Origin: Linum tenue
Taxonomy: Eukaryota; Streptophyta; Magnoliopsida; Malpighiales; Linaceae
DNA length: 64,000 nucleotides
Direction: 5' to 3'
Assembly: GCA_946122785.1 (NCBI GenBank)
Contig: CAMGYJ010000006.1
Location: 3,250,538-3,314,537, forward strand
Shown here: positions 33,317-47,100 of the stretch, piece by piece
Numbering within the stretch: position 1 is the first letter of the stretch
Layout: each line of letters starts with the position of its first letter
Notes under the pieces: model-generated
Seen by the model: the letters and a program-made list of their open reading frames with translations, nothing else
What the model was told of the DNA's origin: nothing
The model's database searches: none
Program-made: the position numbers and the translations under genes

Positions 33317-35228
33317 TGAAACACCCTAACCCGGCCGGGTACTACTTTTACTAAAATGCCCTTGATAAATAAAATACTCAAACCTTAAATTTCAGCGGGA
33401 AAAATTTTCATAAATAAAATACTGAAAACACACACTTGTAGTTCAAAGCAAAGCCCTAACACGTGGGCAAATTAAACTCAAACTTTAAAATCTCAAACTG
33501 ATCTCCAGTCTATACTCATAATCATAAATTGTACATAACTAGGTAGTCTATGCCGCTGCTGCTACTGAAAATCTTAACTAGGCATCCTCCGTGACGCTTG
33601 CACTGCCCTCCTCTAGCTGGCTACCCTCGAACTTGCTGCTCACTAACTACTCCTCTAGCTCCTTCTCTAGCTCGTCAAACTGGTGAGTGAGATGGGGTCA
33701 GTCTACGCCCTTACGTTTGAATATTTCTAATACTTGAGTACTTTACTTAAACACTTAACTTTGACTAGTGGAAGTTGTTTGTACTTCCAATCTTAAAATC
33801 TTAACTCTTAAACTTTGAGGGAGTTGAAGTTACTCTCCTCTCTTAAAGCTCAAATCTTGACTTAAACACTTGACTGACACGGGGATCCCTCACTAGCTAG
33901 TCCGGTTGCCAACTCATACGTATGAGAAGCCCTTCAGGCTTTCCTTAAACTTAAACTTAGTTAGGGAAGTCGTAACGATTCATCCCCCTAACATCTTAAA
34001 CTTATCGTGGTGGCTCTTCACCACGATTCTCAAGAGCACAACTGCTGCTCATCTTAAAAGTCTCAAGAGCATAACTGCTGCTCCATCTCAAAATGTCTCA
34101 AAAGGCAACGGACTGGCGCTAGTGACTAAAAACACTTAAAAAGACTTCACCTTCTTGAAGGTGAGTTACTTCTTTAAAAAGAACTTGTTTCTTAAACTTT
34201 AACACTAACTCATAGACATCAAGCTTCAAGTAAGAAATAACTCATCCACAATTCACTTCAAATCATAGCTCAACCATTGCACATATCATCAAACATAATC
34301 ATGCAATATCAAACATGAATCAAATACTGCACGCACATCACGTAAATCAATACTTAAAAATACTCAAAGCAAATACTTGAAAAACCGTAAGGCGTAGAAT
34401 TTACCCCCTTTACACTCACCTTACGAGTGACATCTCATCATGGCCTGAATCCAAACCGGAAACCTGGGATACCACATCCTCTTCTTGTGTGAATTATCTC
34501 CTCCCATGCCTTGCTAACAGCTGCTGCTCGCATACGGTCGTGCCAACCTACCTACTTCCTTGAAACAAAGTAACCCATGCACTAATAATTGCATTAGCTC
34601 ATCTGAATTCCCTTGCACTCGTCCACCATCCTTTACCCCTAGTATAATTGGAAATCATATCCCCTTATCCATGTTTTCTCCAATTAAAATCCCCTGCACA
34701 TGGCATTGAGACGATGGTGATCATCCATAATTGTGGTTCCGCGATGAAGAGCTGGACGGAGAGGTACAGAGATCGACCTAGAGGAAAAAGTTGGGCGGCG
34801 TATTTTCCTTTTTGGGCCGATGGAGAGGGGTTGAATTATGTCCCTTCTAATGGCTCTCAACCTCTTCTCCCGCTTCGATCTGATGGATTTCCCCATCTCT
34901 GACTGCTTTCTGCTTTCTCTGTGGTTGCGTCTGGGTTTCCTTTTGGGAGAGCTTTTCTCTTTGTACGGGCGGCAGCAAACTCAAGAAGGAAAGGCGGTCT
35001 GGGCGTTGATGATGCTAGGCGGTGATGATGCTGGGCAAAAGAATGGCGGCTGGAAAATGTTGAAGCGGCTGCTGAGAAGGGAGAGAGTCGAAGGGAATCA
35101 AGCGTGGAACCTGGGATTAGGGTTGGGGTTCTTCATTTAGTGAATCCGGATGGGTTCTTGGCGTGTTGGGGGGTGATGGAAAATCAATGAGGGCCGAGCG
35201 CCCTCTTGGCCCGTGCCTCTTTTCTATA

Positions 35229-35272
<44 letters not shown>

Positions 35273-35364
35273 CTAATCCGCGGTTGCAATCCTTAGTACG
35301 TAACCGTTAATCCAACCGTTCGCGTATTTTGGTCGAACCTGAACCCAAAATTCGGGGTGTTACA
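33317..35364 (-). repeat. 5' LTR of the LARD-like element
   Basis: 2048 bp, near-identical to 27716-29754. The main length difference is a longer TTA microsatellite near 35230-35270. It is followed by the second AATAG target duplication and then satellite DNA resuming in the same phase. Confidence 0.9.
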
Positions 35365-38300
35365 AATAGTCTCGGCCTAATTCCGTGATCTGTAGCCTCC
35401 ATAATTGAAAGAAAATGGCATTTCGGAAAAATCGCCCGAAATATGTGATGGTACCCCTCTGGAATGTGCTAAAAATTGAGATCCACCCAAATCGGTACTT
35501 AATGGACTTAATCATCGTTGAAGAATAGCCTTAGGGCGAATCAGTGATCTGTAACTTTCAAAATCCAAAAAAAATTGCCTTTCGTCGCCCAAAAATAACT
35601 AAAATGCCATCCGAAAATAATTTGGCCAAAATCAGTGTTTAATGGACTTACCATCCGTCGAGAATAGGATCAGCAGACTGCATTATCGGTTCAGAATAGC
35701 CTCGGCCAAATTCCATGATCGGTAGCCTTTAAATCGGTACTTAATGGACTTAATCATCGTTGAAGATTAGCATCAGGCCGAATCGTTGATCTCTAGTCTT
35801 CAAAATCCAAAGAAAATGGCCTTTCATATCCCAAAAAATTATGAAATTGTCATCCGAAAATAAATTGGCCCAAATTGGTGTTTAATGGACCTATTATCCA
35901 TCGAGAATAGTATCAATTGACTTCATTTTCGGTGGAGAATAGCCTCGGCTTTATTCCGTGATATGTAACCTTCAAAATCGAAAGAATATGACATTTCGGA
36001 AAAATCGCCCGAAATTTTTGATGGTACCCCTTTGGAAACTGCGAAAAGATGACCGGGAATAAATCCGCCAAAATCGATGCTTAATGAATTTAATCGTCGT
36101 TGAAAAATAGCCTCTGGCTGAATACATGATCTGTTACCTTCAAAATTCAAAGAAAATTGTCTTTCTTCGCCCAAAAAATTATGAAAATGCCATCCGAAAA
36201 TAAATTGGCGCAAATCAGTGCTCAATAGATTTATCATCCGTCGAGAATGAGATCAATAGACTTCATTATCGGTTGAGAATAGCCTCGGCTTGATTTCGTG
36301 TTCTGTGGCCTTTAAAATCGAAAGAAAATGGCATTTCGAAAAAATCTCCCAAATTTTGTGATGGTACACCTTTGGAATCTGCCAAATAGTGACTTGGAAT
36401 AAGTCCGCCCCAATCGGTACTTAATGGACATAATCATCGTTGAAGAATAGCTTCACGAAATATCCGTGATATGTAGCCTTCAAAATCCAAACAAAATGGC
36501 CTTTCGTCGCTTAAACAATTACGAAAATGCTATCTGAAAATAAATTGGCCCAAATCGGTGCTTAATGGACTTATCAATCTTCAGAATAGGATCAATAGAC
36601 TTCATTAACGGTTTAGAATAGTCTCTGGTTAATTTTGTGATCTGTAGCCTCCAGAATCGAAAGAAAATAGCATTTGGGAAAAATCTCCCAAAATCTGTGA
36701 TGGTACCCCTTTGGAATCTGCCAAAAAGTGACTTGGAATAAGTCCGCCCAAATTGGTGCTTAATGGATTAAATCATCGTTTAAGAATAGCCTAAGAGCAA
36801 ATCCGTGATCTGTAGCCTTCAAAATCCAAAGAAAATGGTCTTTCGTTGCCCAAAAATTTATGAAAATGCCATTTGAAAATCAATTGCCGAAAATTGGTGC
36901 TTAATGGACTTATCATTCGTCGAGAATAGGATCAACATACTTCATTGTCTGTTGAGAATAGCCTAGGCCAGATTCCGTGATCTGCAGCCCCCAGAATCGA
37001 AAGAAAATGACATTTTAGAAAAATCGCCCTAAATATATGATGGTACCCCTTTGGAATCTTCCAAAATTAGACCCGGAATAAATCCGCCCCAATCGGTTTT
37101 TATTGGTTTTAATCGTCATTGTTGAATAGCCTCAGGCCGAATCCGTGATCTGTAGTATTCAAAATCAAAAGAAAATGGCATTTCGTCGACCAAAAAATTA
37201 TGAAATGACATCTTAAAATAAAATTGTCCAAATAGGTGCTTAATGTATTTATCATGTGCCGAGAATAGGATTAATAGAGTTTATTATAGGTGGAGAATAC
37301 CCTAGGCGTGATTACGTGATATGTAGCCTCAAGAATCGAAAGAAAATGACATTTCACAAAAATCACACGAAACTGTGATGGTACCCCTTTGTAATCTGCC
37401 AAAAATTAACACGGAATAAATCCGCCTAAATCGGTGCTTAATGGACTTGATCATCGTTGAAGAATAGCTTAAGGTTGAATCTGTGATCTGTAACCTTCAA
37501 AATCAAAAGAAAATGGCCTTTCATCGCTTAAAAAATAACGAAAATGCCATCCAAAAATAAATTTGCCCAAATCGGTGCTTAATGGACTTATCATCCGTCG
37601 AGAATAGGATCAATAGACTTCATTATTGGAGGAGAATAGCCTCGGCCAAATTCCAAAAATATGGCATTTCGGAAAAATCGTCCAAAATCTCTGATGGTAC
37701 CCTTTTGGAATCACCCAAAAAGTGACTTGGAATAACTCGGCCAAAATCGGTGTTTAATGGACTTAATCGTCGTTGAAGAATAGTCTCAAGCCGAATCCGT
37801 GATCTACAGCCTTCAAAATCGAAAGAAAATGGCCTTTTGTCGCCCAAAATATTATGAAAATGTCATTCGAAAATAAATTGGCCCAAATCGGTGCTTAATG
37901 GACTTATCATAGGTCGAGAACAGGATCAATAGACTGCATTATCGGTTGAGAATTGCCTCAGCCTGATTCCGTGATCTGTAGCCTCCAGAACCGAAAGAAA
38001 ATGACATTTCGGAAAAATCACTTGAAATCTGTGATGGTACCCCTTTGGAATCTGCTAAAAATTGATAAAGACTAAATCCGCCCAAATCGGTACTTAATGG
38101 ACTTAATCATCGTTGAAGAAAAGCTTCAGGCCCGAATCGTTGATCTCTAGCATTCAAAATCCATTAGAAAATGGACTTTCGTATCCCAAAAAATTACAAA
38201 AATGCCATCCAAAAATAAATTGGTCCAAATCAGTGCTTAATGGACTTATCATCCGTCGAGAATAGGATATAGACTTCATTATCGGTGGAGAAAAGGATCG

Positions 38301-41300
38301 GCCAGATTCCGTGATCTGTGGCCTCCAGAATTGAAGGAAAATGGCATTTCGGAAAAATGCCCGAAATCTATGATGGTACCCCTTAAGAATCTGCTAAAAA
38401 TTGATAAGCCTAAATCCGCCCAAATCGGTGCTTAATAGACTTAATCATCGTTGAAGAACAGCCTCAAGCCGAATTCTTGATATGAAGCCCTAAAATCCAA
38501 AGAAAATGGCCTTTGGTCGCTCAAAAAATTACGAAAATTTCATCCGAAAATAAATTGGCCCTATTGGTGCATGGACTTATCATCCGTGGAGACCAAGATT
38601 AATAGACTTCCTTATAAGTGGAGAATAGTCTTGGCCTAATTCCGTGATCTGTAGCCTCCAGAATCGAAAGAAAATGACATTTCGGAAAAATCGCACGAAA
38701 TCTGTGATGGTACCCCTTTGGAATCTGCCAAAAACTTAACACGGAATAAATTCGTCCAAATCGGTGCTTAATGGGCTTAATCATCGATGAAGAAAGCCTC
38801 AGGCCGAATCCGTGATCTGTAGCCTTCGAAATCCAAAGAAAATGGTCTTTCGCCCCTCAAAAATAGAGAAAAATGCCATACAAAAATAAATTGGCCCAAA
38901 TCGGTACTTAATGGACTTATCATCCGTCGAGAATAGGATCAATAGACTTCATTATAGATGGAGAATAGCCTTGGCCTGATTCCGTGATTTGAAGCCTCAA
39001 GAATCGAAAGAAAATGGCATTTCGGAAAAATCGACTGAAATCTGTGATGGTACCCCTTTGGAATCTCTTAAAAATTTATATAGACTAAATCCGCCCAAAT
39101 CCGTACTTAATGGACTTAATCACCGTTAAGAATAGCCTTAAGCCGAATTTGATCTGTAGCCTTCAAAAGCCAAAGAAAATGGACTTTCGCGTCACAAAAA
39201 ATTATGAAAATGTCATCCGAAAATAAATTGGCCCAAATCAGTTCTTAATGGACATATCATCTGTCGAGAATAGGATCAATAGACCCGGAATCTAAGACGG
39301 TAGCCCTTGAGAATCTACCAACAATTGACCCGGAAAAAATTTGCCCAAATCGGTGCTTAATGGACTTAATCGTCGTTGAAGAATAGCCTCAGGGCGAATC
39401 CATGATATGTAGCCTTCAAAATCCAAAGAAAATGGTCGTTCGTCACCCAAAAAATTAGGAAAATGCCATCTGAAAATCAATTGGCCAAAATTGGTGCTTA
39501 ATGGACTTATCATCCATCGAGAATAGGATCAGTAGACTTCATTATCGGTGGAGAATACCCTCGTTCAGATTTCGTGATCTGTAGCCTCCAAAATAGAAAG
39601 AAAATTGCATTTCAAAAAAATCGCACGAAATCTGGGATGGTACCCCTTTGGAATCTGCTAAAAATTAACAGGGAATAAATCCACCCAAATCGGTGCTTAA
39701 TGGACTTAATCATCGTTGAAGAATAGCCTCAGGGCAAATCTGTGATCTGTAGCCTTCAAAATCCAAAGAAAATGGCCTTTCGTCGCAAAAAAAAAAAACG
39801 TAAATGCCATCCAAAAATGAATTGGCCCAAATCGGTGCTTAATGGACATATCATCCGTCGAGAATAGGATCAATAGACTTTATTGTTGGTTGAGAATAGA
39901 CTTGCCCTGATTCCATGATCTGTAGTCTCGAGAATCGAAAGAAAATGGCATTTCGGAAAAATCGCACGAAATCTGTGATGGTACCCCTTTGGAATCTGCA
40001 AAAAATTAACATGGAATAAATACGCCCCAATCGATGCTTAGTGGACTTAATCATCGCTGAAGAATAGCCTCAAGCCGAATCCGTGATATGTAGCCTTCAA
40101 AATCCAAAGAAAATGACCTTTCATAGCCCAAAAAATTACGAAAATGTCATCCAAAAATAACTTGGCCCTAATCGATGCATGGACTTATCATCCGTGGAGA
40201 ATAGGATCAATAGACTTCCTTATCGGTGGAGAATAGTCTCGGCCTAATTCCGTGATCTGTAACCTCCAGAATCAAATAAAATGGCATTTCGGAAAAATCG
40301 CACGAAATCTGTGTTGGTACACCTTTGGAATCTGCCGAAAATTAACACGGAATAAATCCGCCCAAACCGGTGCTTAGTGGACTTATCATCCGTTGAAAAT
40401 AGGATCAATAGACTTCATTATCGGTGGAGAATAGCCTCAGCCTAATTTCGTGATATGTACCCTCCCGAATCTAAAGAAAATGGCATTTCGCAAAAATCGC
40501 CCAAAATCTTAGACGGTACCTCTTTAGAATCTGCCAAGAATTGACCGGAAAAAATATGCCCAAATCGATGCTTAATGGACTTAATCATAGTTGAAAAATA
40601 GCGTCAGGGTGAATCCGTGATTTGTAACTTTCAAAATCCAAAGAAAATGGCATCTCGTCGCCCAAAAAATTACGAAATGCCATCTGAATATTAATTGGCC
40701 AAAATCTTTACTTAATTGACTTATCATCCATTGAGAATAGGATCAATAGACTTCATTATCGATGGAGAATAGCCTCGGCTTGATTCCGTGATCTGTAGCC
40801 TCCACAATTGAATAAAAATGGCATTACGGAAAAATAACACGAAATCTGTGATGGTACCCCATTGAAATCTAGTAAAATTTGACCGGGAATAAATCTACCA
40901 AAATGGGTGTTTAATGGAATTAATGGTCGTTATGAATAGCTTCAAGGCGAATCCGTGATCTGTAGCCTACAAAATCCAAAGGAATGGCCTTTCGTCGCCC
41001 AAAAAATTATGAAAATGCCATCCGAAATAAATTGTCCTAAATCGGTACTTAATGGACTTATCATCAAACTCGTGAAAAAGATCGGAGAATAGCCTCGGTC
41101 TGATTCTGTGACCTGTAGCCTCCAGAATCGAAAGAAAATGACATTTAAGAAAAATCACGCGAAATCTGTGATGGTACCCTTTGGAATCTTCCAAAAACTT
41201 ACCTGGAATAAATCCGCCCAAATTGGTGCTTAATGGACTTATTCATTGTTGAAGAATAGCCTCAGGCCGAATCCGTGATCTGTAGCCTTCAAAACTCAAA

Positions 41301-44186
41301 GAAAATGGCATTTTGTCGCCCAATCAATTACAAAAATGCCATCCAAAAATAAATTGCCCCAAATCGGTGCTTAATGGATTTATCATCCATCGAGAATAAG
41401 ATCAATAAACTTCATTATCGGTTGAGAATAGCCTCGGCTTGATTCTGTGATTTGTAGCCTCCAGAATTGAAAGAAAATGGCATTTCGGAAAAATCGCTCG
41501 AAATCTGTGATGGTCCCTTTGGAATCTGCTAAAAACCAAACCACAATAATTCCTCCCAAATTGGTGCTTAATGGACTTAATCATCGTTGAAGAATAGCCT
41601 CAAGCCGAATCGGTGATCAGTAGCCTTCAAAATTCAAAGAAAATGGTATTTCGTCGCCCAAAAAATAACGAAAATGACATCCAAAAATAAATTGGCCCAA
41701 AAAGGTGCTTAATGGACTTATAATCCGTTGAGAATAGTATCAATAGATTTCATTATCGGTGGAGAATAGCCTCGTCAAAATCGTCTTAAATCTCTGATGG
41801 TACCCCTTTGGAATCTGCCAAAAAGTGACTGGAATGAATCTGCCCAAATCGGTGCTTAATGGACTTAATCGTCTTTGAAGAAAAGCCTCAGGGCCAATCC
41901 AGGATCTGTAGCCTTCAAAATCCAAAGAAAATGGTCGTTTGTCGCCCAAAAAATTAGGAAAATGCCAATAAAAAATAAATTGGCCAAAACTGGTGCTTAA
42001 TGGACTTATCATCTGTCGAGAATAGGATAATTGTACTTCATTATCGCTGGAGAATTGCCTCGGCCTAATTCTGTGATCAATAGCCTACAGAATCGAAAGA
42101 AATTGGCATTTCGGAAAAATCACTCGAAATCTGTGTTGATACACCTTTGGAATCTGCCGAAAAATAACACGGAATAAATCCGCCTAAATCAGTGCTTAAT
42201 GGACTTAATCATCGTTGAAGAATAGCCTCAGGCCGAATCCGTGCTCTGTAGCCTTCAAAATCCAATGAAAAGGGCCTTTCGTCGCCCAAAAAATTGAGAA
42301 AATGTCATCCGAAAATCAATTGGCCCAAATCGGTTCTAAATGGACTTATCATCCGTCGAGAATAAGATTAATAGACTTCATTATCGGTTGAGAATAGCCT
42401 CGGCCCGATTTCGTGATCTGTAGCCTCCAGAATCGAAAGAAAATAGAATTTCAGAACAATCGCCCGAAATCGGTGATGGTACCCTTTTGGAGTCTGCAAA
42501 AATTGGCCGAGAATAAATCCTCCCAAATCGGTTCTTAATGGACTTAAACATTGTAGAAGAATAGCCTCAAAACGAATCCGTAATCTGTAGCCTTCAAAAT
42601 CAAAAGAAAATGCCCTTTCGTCGCCTAAAAATTTACGAAAATGCCATCCGAAAATAAATTGGCCAAAATCGGTGCTTAATGGACTTATCATCCGTCGAGA
42701 AAAGGATCAATAGACTTCATTATCAGTGGAGAATAGCCTCAGCCTGATTCCGTGATCTGTAGCCTCCAGAATCGAAAAAATGGCATTTCGGAAAGATTGC
42801 ATGTAATCTGTGATGGTACCACTTTGGAATCTGCCAAAAGTTGATCCCGAGAAAATCCGCCCAAATTGGTGCTTAATGGACTTAATCATCATTGAAGAGT
42901 TGCCTCAAGCCGAATCTGTGATCTGTAGCCTTCAAAATCCAATGAAAATGGCATTTCGTCGCTCGAAAAATTATGGAAATGCCATACGAAAATAAATGGG
43001 CCCAAATTGGTTCTTAATGGACTTATCATCCGTCGAGAATAGTATCGTTAGACTTCATTATCAGTGGAGAACTGCCTCGGTCTGATTTTGTGATCTGTAG
43101 CCACCAGAATCGAAAGAAAATGGCATTTCGGAAAAATCACATGAAATCTGTGATATTACCCCCCTTTAGAGCATGCAAAAAATTGAACCAGAATAACTCC
43201 TCCCAAATCGGTGCTTAATGTACTTTATCATTGTTGAAGAATAGCCTCAGGACGAACCCCTAATCTGTAGCCTTCAAAATCCAAAGAAAATGGCCTTTCG
43301 TTGCCCAATAATTTACGAAAATGCCATCCGAAAGTAAATTAGCCCAAATAAGTGCTTAATGGACTTATCATCCGTCGAGAAAAGGATCAATAGACTTCAT
43401 TATCGGTGGAGAATAGCCTTGGCCTGATTCCGTGATCTGTAGCCTCCAGAATCGAAAAAATGGCGTTTCAGAAAAATTGCACGAAAACTGTGATGGTACC
43501 AGTTTAGAATCTCGCAAAAATTGACCTGCAATAAACCCGCCCAAGTAGGTGTTAAATGGACTTAATCGTCGTTGAAGAATTTCCTCAAGCCGTGATCTGT
43601 AGCCTTCAAAATCCAAAGAAAATTGACTTTCGTCGATCCAAAAATGTCGAGAACATCAACCAAAAATAAATTGGCCCAAATCGGTGCTTAATGGACTTAT
43701 CATCTGTCGAGAATATGATCAATAGACTTCATTATTGGTAGCGTAGCCTCGGGCTTTTCCGTGATTTGTAGCTTCCAGAATAGAAATAAAATGACATTTC
43801 GGAAAAATCACCGAAATCTGTGATGCTACACCTTTGGAATCTGCCAAAAATTTACCCGGGATAAATTTGCCTAAATTGTTGCTTAAGGAACTTAATCATT
43901 GTTGAAGAATAACCTGAGGAAGAATCCGTAATATGTAGCATGAAAAATCCAAAGAAAATGGCCTTTCGTCGCCCAAAAAATTAAGAAAATGCAATTTGAA
44001 AATTTATTGGCCCAAATCAGTGCTTAATCGACTTATCATTTGTCCAAAATAAGTTCAATAGAATTCATTATCAATGGAGAATAGCCTCGGCCTGATTCCT
44101 TGATCTGTAGCCTCCAGATTCGAAAGAAAAGGGCATTTTGGAAAAATTGCCTGAAATCTGTGATGATACCCCTTTGGAATCTGCCA
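35365..44186 (-). repeat. satellite, central block, part 3 (minus orientation)
   Basis: Continuation of the central block with the GGGCGACGAAAGG marker (read in unit orientation). The stretch 36340-38630 is a diverged copy of 24750-27715 without the hAT and LTR insertions. It therefore provides pre-insertion versions of both sites, near 38106-38113 and 38624-38628; a closer match for the LTR-element site is at 40232-40236. It ends at an orientation switch at about 44186. Confidence 0.9.
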
Positions 44187-47100
44187 ATAATGAAGTCTAT
44201 TGATCCAATTCTCCACGGATGATAAGTCCATTAAGCACCGATTTGGGCCAATTTATTTTCGGATGGCATTTTTGTAATTTTGTGGGCGTCGAAAGGCCAT
44301 TTTCTTTGGATTTTGAAGGCTACAGATAACGTATTCGGTTTGAGGCTATTCTTAACCGATAATTAAGTCCATTAAGCACCAATTTGGGCGGATTTATTCC
44401 GGGTCAATTTTTGGCAGATTGCAAAGGGCATCACAGATTTTGTGCGATTTTTCTGAAATGCCATTTTCTTTCGACTCTGGAAGCTACAGATCACGGAATC
44501 AGGCCGAGGTTATTCTCCACTGATAATGAAGTTTATTTATCCTATTCTCCACGGAAGATAAGTCCATTAAGCACCGATATCGGCCAATTATTTTTGGATG
44601 GCATTTTCGTAATTTTGTGGACGTCGAAAGGCAATTTTCTTTGGATTTTGAAGGCAACAGAGCACTAATTCGGCCTTAGGCTATTCTTAACCAATGATTA
44701 AGTCCATTAAGCACCGATTTGGGCGGATTTATTCCGGGTCAATTTTTGGTAGATTGCAAAGGGGTACTATCACAGATTTCGGCGATTTTTCAGAAATGCC
44801 ATTTTCTTTCAATTCTGGAGGCTACAAATCACGGAATCAGGCCTAGGCTATTCTCCACCGATAATGAAGTCTATTGATCCTATTATCCACGGATGATAAG
44901 TCCATTAAGCACCGATTTGGGCCAATTTATTTTCGGATGGTATTTTCGTAATTTTGTGTGCGTCGAAAGGCCATTTTATTTGGATTTTGAAGGCTACAGA
45001 TCATGGATTCGGCCTGAGGCTATTCTTAACCGATAATTAAGTCCATTAAGCACCGATTGGGGCGGATTTATTCCGGGTCAATTTTGGGCAGATTGCAAAG
45101 GCATACCATCACAGATTTTAAGCGATTTTTCTGAAATGCCATTTTCCTTCGATTCTGGAAGTTACAGATCACAGAATCAGCCGAGGTTATTCTCCACTGA
45201 TAATGAAGTCTATTTATCCTATTCTCCACTGAAGATAATTTCATCAAGCACCGATTTGGGCCAATTTATTTTCGGATGGCATTTTCTTAATTTTGTGGGC
45301 GTCGAAATGCCATTTTCTTAGGATTTTGAAGGCTACAGATCACGGATTCGGCCTAAGGCTATTCTTCTACGATGATAAAGTCCATTAAGCATAGATTTGG
45401 GCGGATTTGTTCCGGGTCAATTTTTAGCAGATTGCAAAGGGGTACCATTATAGATTTTGGGCGATTCTTCAGAAATGCTATTTTCTTTCGATTCTGGATG
45501 CTACTGATCACGAAATCAGGCAGAGGCTATTCTCCACCGATAATGAAGTTTATTGATCCTATTCTCTACAGATGATAAGTCCATTAAGCACCGATTTGGA
45601 CCTATTTATTTTCGGATGGCATTTTCATAATTTGGTTGGCGTCGAAAGACCATTTTCGCAGGATTTTGAAGAATACAGATCACGGATTCGGCCTGAGGCT
45701 ATTCTTTAACGATGATTAGGTCTATTATGCATCGATTTGGGCGGATTTATTCCGGGTCAATTTTTTGCAGATTGTAAAAGGGCACAATTACAGATTTTGG
45801 GCGATTTTTCCGAAGTGCCATTTTCTTTCGATTCTGGAGGCTACGGATCACGGAATCAGGGCGAGGCTATTCTCCACCGATAATGAAGTCTATTGATCCT
45901 ATTCTCCACGGATGATAAGTCCATTAAGCACCGATTTGGGCAAATTATTTTTGGTTGGCAATTTCGAAATTTTGGGGGGCGTCGAAAGGCCATTTTCTTT
46001 GGATTTGGAAGGCTACAGATCACGGATTCGGCCTGAGGCTATTCTTCAACGATGATTAAGTCGATTAGGCACCGATTTTGGCGGATTTATTCCTGGTCAA
46101 TTTTTGGAAGACTGCAGAGGTGTACCATCACAGAATTTGGGCGATTTTTCCGAAATGCCATTTTCTTTCGATTCTGGGGGCTACAGATCACGGAATCAGG
46201 CCGAGGCTATTCTCCATCGATAATTAAATCTATTATCCTATTCTCCGTGGATGATAAGTCCATTAAGCACCGATTTGGACCAATTTATTTTTGGATGGCA
46301 TTTTCGTAATTTTGTGGCCGTCGAAAGGCCATTTTCTTAGGATTTTGAAGGCTACATATCACGGATTCGGCCTGAGGCTATTCTTCTACGATGATGAAGT
46401 CCATTAAGCACAGATTTGGGCGGATTTATTCCGGGTCAATTTTTGGCAGATTGCAAAGGGGTACTATCACAGATTTTGGATGATTTTTCAGAAATTGTAT
46501 TTTCTTTTGATTCTGGAGGCTACAGATCACGAAATCATGCCGAGGCTATTCTCCACCGATAATGAAGTTTATTGATCCTATTCTCTACAGATGATAAGTC
46601 CATTAAGCACCGATTTGGACCTTTTTTTTTTTTTGGCGTCGAAAGACCATTTTCATAGGATTTTGAAGGCTACAGATCACGTATTCGGCCTGAGCCTATT
46701 TTTTAACGATGATTAGGTACATTAAGCATCGATTTGGGCGGATTTATTCCGAGTCAATTTTTTGAAAATTGTAAAGGGGTACTATAACAGATTTTCGGCG
46801 ATTTTTCCGAAATGCCATTTTCTTTCGATTCTGGAGGCTACATATCACGAAATCAGGGTGAGGCTATTCTCCACCATAATGAAGTCTATTGATTCTTTTC
46901 TCCACAGATGATAAGTCCATTAAGCAGCGATTTGGGCCAATTTAATTTCGGATGGCATTTTCATAATTTTGTGGGCGTCGAAATGCCATTTTCTTTGCAT
47001 TTTGAAGGCTACAGATCACGGATTCGGCCTGAGGCTATTCTTAACCGATGATTAAGTCCATTCAGCACCAATTTGGGCGGATTTATTCTGGGTCAATTTT

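Larger units (their letters stand above)
27716..35364 (-). mobile_element. 7.65-kb non-coding LTR element (LARD-like)
   Basis: Complete element: LTRs at 27716-29754 and 33317-35364, ends TGAAACACCC...GGGTGTTACA, 5-bp target duplication AATAG (27711-27715 and 35365-35369), tRNA-iMet primer site at 33301-33313 and polypurine tract at 29755-29768. The primer site shows that it reads on the minus strand. By eye the two LTRs differ at about 12 substitutions plus the length of a TTA microsatellite, about 0.6%. The 3.56-kb interior has no ORF over 91 codons and no recognisable gag or pol motif, so it is a large non-autonomous derivative. Confidence 0.9.

Noticed and set aside
17477..44186. A CRISPR-like or spacer-repeat array
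   Set aside because: Repeats are ~340 bp, head to tail, with no unique spacers; the sequence is plant nuclear DNA.
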